This document shows positions 59,208-64,000 of a stretch of DNA of 64,000 bases, one piece after another. The position numbers were made by a program, and so were the translations under genes. The stretch comes from Halomonas sp. LR3S48 (lineage in GTDB: Bacteria > Pseudomonadota > Gammaproteobacteria > Pseudomonadales > Halomonadaceae): positions 3,844,001 through 3,908,000 of the forward strand of contig NZ_CP107009.1 in assembly GCF_025725665.1 (NCBI RefSeq). Reading direction: 5' to 3'. The notes beneath the pieces were generated by a model, which saw only the letters and a list, made by a program, of their open reading frames with translations, was not told the DNA's origin and ran no database searches. Numbering within the stretch: position 1 is the stretch's first letter; every line of letters begins with the position of its first letter.

Positions 59208-62200
59208 ATGAGGAACGCACTAGCCCTTCACGTTCGAGCGCCGGGCAATGCCGTGTGCAGGCTCGCACTGCTGACACTTGCGGGTCTGCTAGCCAGCGTG
59301 CCGGCCGACGCGAAGGCACAGTCGGGTCAGGTAGGCTTGCCGCGCTTCCCCTCCATCAGCCCGGACGGTTCGGAGCTCATCTTCAGCTGGCGCGGCGACC
59401 TGTGGCGCGCATCGAGCAGCGGCGGTGAAGCGGTACGCCTGACCCGTCACAATCTCGACGACCTGCACTCCAGTTGGAGCCCCGACGGCGAGTGGATCGT
59501 GTTCGCCTCGATGCGCGACGGCTATCTCAACCTGTGGCGAATGCGCCGCGACGGCAGCCAGCTCACTCAGCTCACCCATGGCGACCAGCACCTGCGCAAT
59601 CCCTCCTTCGGCCGCAACGAGGACGGTGAGCCGGTCATCACCTTCTCGGGCATGCTCGAGGCCGATGTCTACCGCGATCAACGCCCTTACCTGCTTTCGC
59701 CGGAAGGCGGCGAGTATACCCGGCTGCACGATGCCTTCGGCTCCGAACCGCAGCTCTCACCCGACGGCAAGCGCGTCGTCTTCACCCGCGGCGGCGCCTA
59801 TCACGACTGGAACCGGCGCCACTACCGCGGCCCGGATGCCATGAATGTCTGGCTGCACGAGCTCGGCACCGATCGTTTCGAACCGCTGACCGAGCGCAAT
59901 GGCGACGACGGCATGGCCCGCTGGGTCGACGAGGATACCTTGCTGTTCATGTCCGACCGCGAGGACCAGACCGTCAACCTCTATCGCATGGAGCTCGACG
60001 CCGAACGTACCATCGAGCGGCTCACCCAGTTCGATGAGCATGATCTGCAGCATTTCGACGTCTCCCAGGATGGCGGCACCGCCGTGCTGCAGATCTGGGA
60101 CACCCTGATGACGCTCGCGCTGGAGGAGCCGAACGCCGAGCCCGAGCCCATCGCCCTGCGCGCCCCCGACGATGGCCGCGACAACCACTCCCTGCGGCGT
60201 ATCGACCGCGACGTCAGCGAGGCGGCCTTGAGCCCGGATGGCCAGACCATGGCCTATATCGCCTATGGCCGCGTCTACGTGCGTCACGTCGACGAGCAGA
60301 GTCCCACCCGGCTGGTCACGCCAGGTACTCATGCCCGTCATCACAGCCTGGCCTGGTCGCCCGACGGCCTGCGGCTCTATTTCGTCAACGATGCCGACGG
60401 CAGCGAGTCGATCTACGAGGCGCGCGTGACACTGACCCGGGACGAGGTACGGCGCAGCCATGAGCGCCAGCGTGCACGCAGCCGTGTTTCCGCCCGCCAC
60501 TGGGACGGCGACTCCTCGGTCTCGCTGGCCTCGGCAAACGCTGATGTCGACCCCAACGCCGATCTCGACCCTGATCTCCAGGAGGTGCCCGAGGAAGACT
60601 CCGACCATGACTACAACCCCGACCTGGCGGTGCGTGGCGAGGAGCCGGAGGACCCCTTCGCGCCGCAGGATCCCGGCTTCATCCTCGACCCTGTCCTGAT
60701 TCCGCGGCCTGGCGATCCCGCCGACGTGCCGCCGCCTCCCCAGGAGCCCCAGGTGGAGGTCGAGAGCATCCCCGAGGAGGAACTGGAAGAGGAGCCGCCC
60801 GAGGACCTTCCCAGCAACCGCGACCCGACCCGCTGGCACGATGCCATCCAGTTCGACGTCAGCCCCGTGGTTGCCGACGACACCAACGACCGCGAGGTGT
60901 CGCCTTCACCGGATGGACGCTCCCTGGCCTTCCGGCGCGGACGCGGCGACCTGGTGATACTCGATCTCGAGAGCGGCGAGGAGCGCACCCTGATCGAGGG
61001 CTGGGACAGCTTCATGCAGTGGCGTTGGTCTCCCGACAGCCGCTACATCGCCTACTCCCAGAACGACCTCGACTTCAGCGCCAATATCTTCGTGGTGCCG
61101 GCGGATGGTTCGGAAGCGCCGGTCAATATCACCCGGCATCCGCGCAACGACCTCAATCCGCGCTGGTCGGCCGACAGTCGCAAGCTGACCTTTATTTCCA
61201 ACCGATCCGGCGAGAACTACGATCTCTACCGGGTCTACCTGGATCGCGACATCGAGACCTACACGCCGCGCGAACTCAGCACCTACTACCGCAACGCCCG
61301 TGAGGAAGCGCGGGGCCGCTCTCCGCTGCCGGTGGATGACGGCCGCGGTACCGAGGCAGCGGCTCGAGACGCGGTGGAGCTCGACCTGGAGAACGCCTGG
61401 CGACGCATCGAGCGCATCACCGCTACCCCGACCCACCAGACGGCCAACGAGATGACGCCAGGGGGCGACCGCTACGTCTTCAACGACGGCAGCGCAGGGC
61501 TCGTGGCGATGGATTGGGATGGCAGCAACCGGACCCGCATCGGCCCCACGGCCAACGTTCAGCAGCTCAACCTCACCGGCGAGCAGGTGGTCTACATCGT
61601 CAATGGCCGGGTGGGGGTGGCCAACCTCTCCGGTGGCGGCTCTCCCCGTTATTTGGACATTTCCGACCGGCTGCGCATCGATCTGCGCCAGCAGGCGCTG
61701 CAGAAGTTCCACGAGGCGGCCCGCGTCATCGGCGAAAACTTCTACCGTACCGACCTGAAGGGGCTGGACTGGCCAGCCGTGGTGGCGGATTACGCCTCCT
61801 TGATTCGCCGGGCTCGCACCTCCAGCGAATTCAGCGATATCACCAACCGCCTGATGGGGGAACTGGCGGCGTCGCACATGGGCGTATCCAACCCCGGGCC
61901 GGTTTCGGCGCTGCGTGAACCTTCGGGCAGGCTGGGTATCGAGTACGAGGGCATCGTCTCGCAGCAGGACGGCCGCCTCGGCTACCGCGTCACCGAGGTG
62001 TTACCGGAGGGGCCGGCGAGCCGCGGCCCCATGCCCCTTGCACGCGGGGACATCATCACCGCGATCGGCCTGCTGCCCTTCGAGGAGCACGAGACCCTGC
62101 TGCAGCGGCTGAGTGGCCAGGTAGACCGGGAAGTGATCGTCACCTTCGACCGACCGGGCGAAGACGGCTATACCGAATATCGCACCATGCTGCGGACGGT

Positions 62201-62864
62201 GGGCCTTGCCGAACTCGCCCGGCTGAAGTACGACGCCTTCCGCGAGGAGAGCCGGCGCCGCGTCGACGAGCTCTCCGACGGGCGTCTCGGCTATCTGCAC
62301 ATCCAGGCCATGAACCAGACCTCGCTGGAGGGTTTCCAGGGCGATCTCTACGCCGCGGCGGAGGGCAAGGACGGCTTGATCATCGACGTGCGCAACAATG
62401 GCGGCGGCAATACCACGGATCGCATCCTGACGTCGATCATGGCCGGGGCGCATGCCTACACGATTCCGGCGGGCGCCGACCGAGGCGAAACCGGCCACTA
62501 TCCACAGGACCGCCTGGATGCGCCTCGCTATACGCTACCGGTCAACATGCTGGCCAACGAGAAGAGCTACTCCAATGCGGAGATCCTGGCACACGCCTTT
62601 ACCACTCTCGAGCGCGGTACGCTGGTCGGCCAGCAGACGTACGGCGGGGTGATCTCCACTCTCAGCCACACGCTGATCGACGGCGCCACCGTGCGACGCC
62701 CCTTCCGCGGCTGGTACCTGCCGAACGGCACCGACATGGAGCACAACGGCGCCATGCCGGACCTGCCGGTCGAACAGACACCGCAGGACGAGGTGGCCGA
62801 GCGCGACCGCCAACTGGAGCGGGCAGTGGCCGATCTGCTCGAACGCATCGATGGGGAGGAGTAA
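59208..62864 (+). CDS. Tricorn-like S41 family protease, exported
   Basis: A 1218-residue secreted or periplasmic protease. The signal peptide ends near residue 37 (ADAKAQ). A beta-propeller with SPDG blades fills about residues 40-430, a very acidic Pro/Asp/Glu linker about 443-540, a second propeller about 545-830, a helical C1 domain about 835-900, a PDZ domain (GDIITAIGLLPFEEHETLLQRL) and the S41 serine-protease fold. The active serine lies in NEKSYSNAE (S1120 or S1122), and DVRNNGGGNTTD is present. Start at ATG 59208 with a weak ribosome binding site. It would degrade exported peptides. Confidence 0.88.
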   Translation: MRNALALHVRAPGNAVCRLALLTLAGLLASVPADAKAQSGQVGLPRFPSISPDGSELIFSWRGDLWRASSSGGEAVRLTRHNLDDLHSSWSPDGEWIVFASMRDGYLNLWRMRRDGSQLTQLTHGDQHLRNPSFGRNEDGEPVITFSGMLEADVYRDQRPYLLSPEGGEYTRLHDAFGSEPQLSPDGKRVVFTRGGAYHDWNRRHYRGPDAMNVWLHELGTDRFEPLTERNGDDGMARWVDEDTLLFMSDREDQTVNLYRMELDAERTIERLTQFDEHDLQHFDVSQDGGTAVLQIWDTLMTLALEEPNAEPEPIALRAPDDGRDNHSLRRIDRDVSEAALSPDGQTMAYIAYGRVYVRHVDEQSPTRLVTPGTHARHHSLAWSPDGLRLYFVNDADGSESIYEARVTLTRDEVRRSHERQRARSRVSARHWDGDSSVSLASANADVDPNADLDPDLQEVPEEDSDHDYNPDLAVRGEEPEDPFAPQDPGFILDPVLIPRPGDPADVPPPPQEPQVEVESIPEEELEEEPPEDLPSNRDPTRWHDAIQFDVSPVVADDTNDREVSPSPDGRSLAFRRGRGDLVILDLESGEERTLIEGWDSFMQWRWSPDSRYIAYSQNDLDFSANIFVVPADGSEAPVNITRHPRNDLNPRWSADSRKLTFISNRSGENYDLYRVYLDRDIETYTPRELSTYYRNAREEARGRSPLPVDDGRGTEAAARDAVELDLENAWRRIERITATPTHQTANEMTPGGDRYVFNDGSAGLVAMDWDGSNRTRIGPTANVQQLNLTGEQVVYIVNGRVGVANLSGGGSPRYLDISDRLRIDLRQQALQKFHEAARVIGENFYRTDLKGLDWPAVVADYASLIRRARTSSEFSDITNRLMGELAASHMGVSNPGPVSALREPSGRLGIEYEGIVSQQDGRLGYRVTEVLPEGPASRGPMPLARGDIITAIGLLPFEEHETLLQRLSGQVDREVIVTFDRPGEDGYTEYRTMLRTVGLAELARLKYDAFREESRRRVDELSDGRLGYLHIQAMNQTSLEGFQGDLYAAAEGKDGLIIDVRNNGGGNTTDRILTSIMAGAHAYTIPAGADRGETGHYPQDRLDAPRYTLPVNMLANEKSYSNAEILAHAFTTLERGTLVGQQTYGGVISTLSHTLIDGATVRRPFRGWYLPNGTDMEHNGAMPDLPVEQTPQDEVAERDRQLERAVADLLERIDGEE

Positions 62865-62867
62865 GGC

Positions 62868-62896
62868 TCGTCCCGGCACTTCCACCGCCGGGACGA
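62868..62896. terminator. Hairpin between convergent protease and ABM genes
   Basis: TCGTCCCGGC/GCCGGGACGA, 10-bp perfect arms with a 9-base loop, directly between the stop codons at 62864 and 62898. No T tract. Confidence 0.6.
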
Positions 62897-62897
62897 C

Positions 62898-63239
62898 TCA
62901 GCCTTCGGCGCCGTTGCGCTCGCCGAAAGCGTAGTCGCGCTCGACCTTGGCGATGCGTACCTGGAAGGCGGCGTACCAGTCGTTGCGGCCGAGGCGTTGC
63001 GCTTCGCGGTGTTCCACGTGCTGCTTCCAGCGCTGGATCGCCTCCAGGCTCTCCCAGTAGGAGACCGTCACGCCCAGCTCCTCGCGCGCCGATTCCAGCC
63101 CGAGAAAGCCCGGCTGCTGGGCCGCCAGTTCGGCCATGCGCTCGGCCATCAGCCCATAGCCGTTATCGCCCGCGGTGCGCAGCGAGGTGAAGATGACCGC
63201 GTAGTAAGGTGGCTCCGGTGTTTTCGCAATGCGGGTCAT
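62898..63239 (-). CDS. Antibiotic biosynthesis monooxygenase (ABM) family protein
   Basis: A 113-residue ABM-fold protein: YYAVIFTSLRT, AERMAELAAQQPGFLGLESAREELG, VSYWESLEAIQRWKQHVEHREAQRLGR. It belongs to a different ABM branch than the gene at 375 (different length and motif). It is divergent from the partial MFS gene. Confidence 0.88.
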   Translation of the reverse strand: MTRIAKTPEPPYYAVIFTSLRTAGDNGYGLMAERMAELAAQQPGFLGLESAREELGVTVSYWESLEAIQRWKQHVEHREAQRLGRNDWYAAFQVRIAKVERDYAFGERNGAEG

Positions 63240-63355
63240 AAAACCTCTCTGGTTGCGTTCTTGGTTTTCTACGGTATTTCCCCTAGCGCCATTCTCGGAG
63301 AGTATAAGCGCGCGTGCACACCGCTCGCCTCTTTCCTCAGCCCCTGGGAGAATGC

Positions 63356-64000
63356 ATGCCGTCGCTGTTGAACGATCACGGTAGCCGGGTCACCCTGACT
63401 TATTTCTTCGCCTTCATCGCCATTGGCATGTGTGTCGGGCTGCTCGGCCCGGCGCTGCCGCACCTCGCCGACATGACGGGGTCGGGCATGGCTCAGATCG
63501 CCATCCTGTTCACCGCTCGTGCCCTTGGCACCATGTTGGGCTCCGTGCTGTCCGGCGTGCTGATCGATCGCTTCGACGGACACCGGGTACTGGCCGCGAT
63601 GCTGCTGCTGCTGACCATCGGGCTTGCGGCGGTACCTTTCAGCCAAGCGCTGGCAGTACTCACCGCCGTGATGTTCCTGCTCGGCCTGGCCGAGGTATCG
63701 GTCAATGCCGGTGCCAACACCCTGCTGCTGTGGACCCACGGCACCGCCTCGCCGCCCTGGATCAGCGCGCTGCATTTCTGCTTCGGGCTGGGCAACATGC
63801 TGGTACCGCTGGTTCTGGTCGCGGTGCTGCGCCTGCAGTTCTCCTTTGCCTGGGCGTTCTGGCTCGTTGCCCTGTATGTTGCGGCTCTGATGATCCCGCT
63901 CTTGCGCCTGGCTAGCCCTCGCCCGCCCGATATTACCGTGGGCGAACGCGCCGCCCCACCACCCCAGGATGGCTGGCGACTAGCGATCTTCCTGCTGATG
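63356..64000 (+). CDS. MFS transporter (3' end outside the window)
   Basis: The N-terminal 215 residues of a major facilitator. About six hydrophobic segments are visible, with the motif-A loop VLIDRFDGHRV after TM2 and GLAEVSVNAGANTLLLW in TM4, resembling the FucP/sugar-type MFS branch. ATG at 63356 follows GGGAG. An overlapping ATG at 63352 is out of frame. The gene runs off the right edge. Confidence 0.85.
   Translation, partial: MPSLLNDHGSRVTLTYFFAFIAIGMCVGLLGPALPHLADMTGSGMAQIAILFTARALGTMLGSVLSGVLIDRFDGHRVLAAMLLLLTIGLAAVPFSQALAVLTAVMFLLGLAEVSVNAGANTLLLWTHGTASPPWISALHFCFGLGNMLVPLVLVAVLRLQFSFAWAFWLVALYVAALMIPLLRLASPRPPDITVGERAAPPPQDGWRLAIFLLM

Noticed and set aside
1..64000. tRNA, rRNA, CRISPR array or prophage
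   Set aside because: Read for cloverleaf ends, repeat-spacer periodicity and phage structural proteins; none seen.

Overview
The window is GC-rich (about 63% by eye), densely coded chromosomal DNA of a gammaproteobacterium, most likely a member of the Halomonadaceae (Halomonas or a close relative). This rests on gene content: Tudor-like DUF2945 proteins, a phasin, TRAP transport, the ybhP-clsB-ybhN set, and the protein sequences generally. I saw no rRNA, tRNA, CRISPR array, phage module or intact insertion sequence. The first gene and the last gene are cut by the window edges.

Layout. 1-7.1 kb: an ABM monooxygenase and an MTA/SAH nucleosidase, thioredoxin 2 (trxC), a DUF2945 gene, a phasin, an Acg-type flavin oxidoreductase, a small unknown gene and a TetR-MFS pair. 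This stretch carries traces of duplication: a second DUF2945 gene broken by an amber stop, a decayed copy of the ABM gene start, and three copies of one upstream module. 7.2-14.4 kb: an iron-type uptake locus with a two-component system, a TonB-dependent receptor, a binding protein, a FecCD permease and an ATPase, with Fur-like boxes. 14.5-20 kb: GFA protein, DUF2380 protein, LysR/SDR pair, DUF2846 lipoprotein, LysE exporter and AraC regulator; a segment of about 70 bp is repeated before the DUF2380 and AraC genes. 20-26.3 kb: an IclR regulator divergent from an enoyl-CoA hydratase, acyl-CoA ligase and TRAP operon, which looks like uptake, CoA activation and hydration of an unidentified carboxylic acid.

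26.4-35.3 kb: housekeeping and stress genes (phosphoesterase, deaminase, dienelactone-hydrolase-like protein, nfsA, a bacterioferritin lacking the haem-ligand Met, YgjV, YciI and VOC proteins, EamA, DUF1835) and a hipBA toxin-antitoxin pair. 35.4-39.7 kb: a YfcC-type carrier, a DUF1028 protein and an M20 amidohydrolase, with a GntR regulator. 39.7-46.2 kb: ybhN, clsB and ybhP, DUF3820, copD-copC and an M42-like peptidase. 46.3-50 kb: two paralogous exported PRC-barrel proteins, DUF3618, a thioredoxin-like protein and DUF1499.

50.1-52 kb: a class D beta-lactamase divergent from an AmpR-type regulator, probably an inducible resistance module. 52-64 kb: arfB, a pore-less voltage-sensor-like membrane protein, a proline-racemase-family enzyme coupled to an MDR oxidoreductase, a lipid kinase, a 5'-truncated alpha/beta hydrolase, an acyltransferase-3 protein, a 1218-residue Tricorn-like S41 peptidase, an ABM protein and a partial MFS gene.

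The best leads are the pore-less voltage-sensor protein, the AmpR/class D beta-lactamase pair, the two catabolic operons of unknown substrate, the Tricorn-like protease with an acidic linker, and the duplicated regulatory modules. All family calls come from reading motifs; no database search was run.
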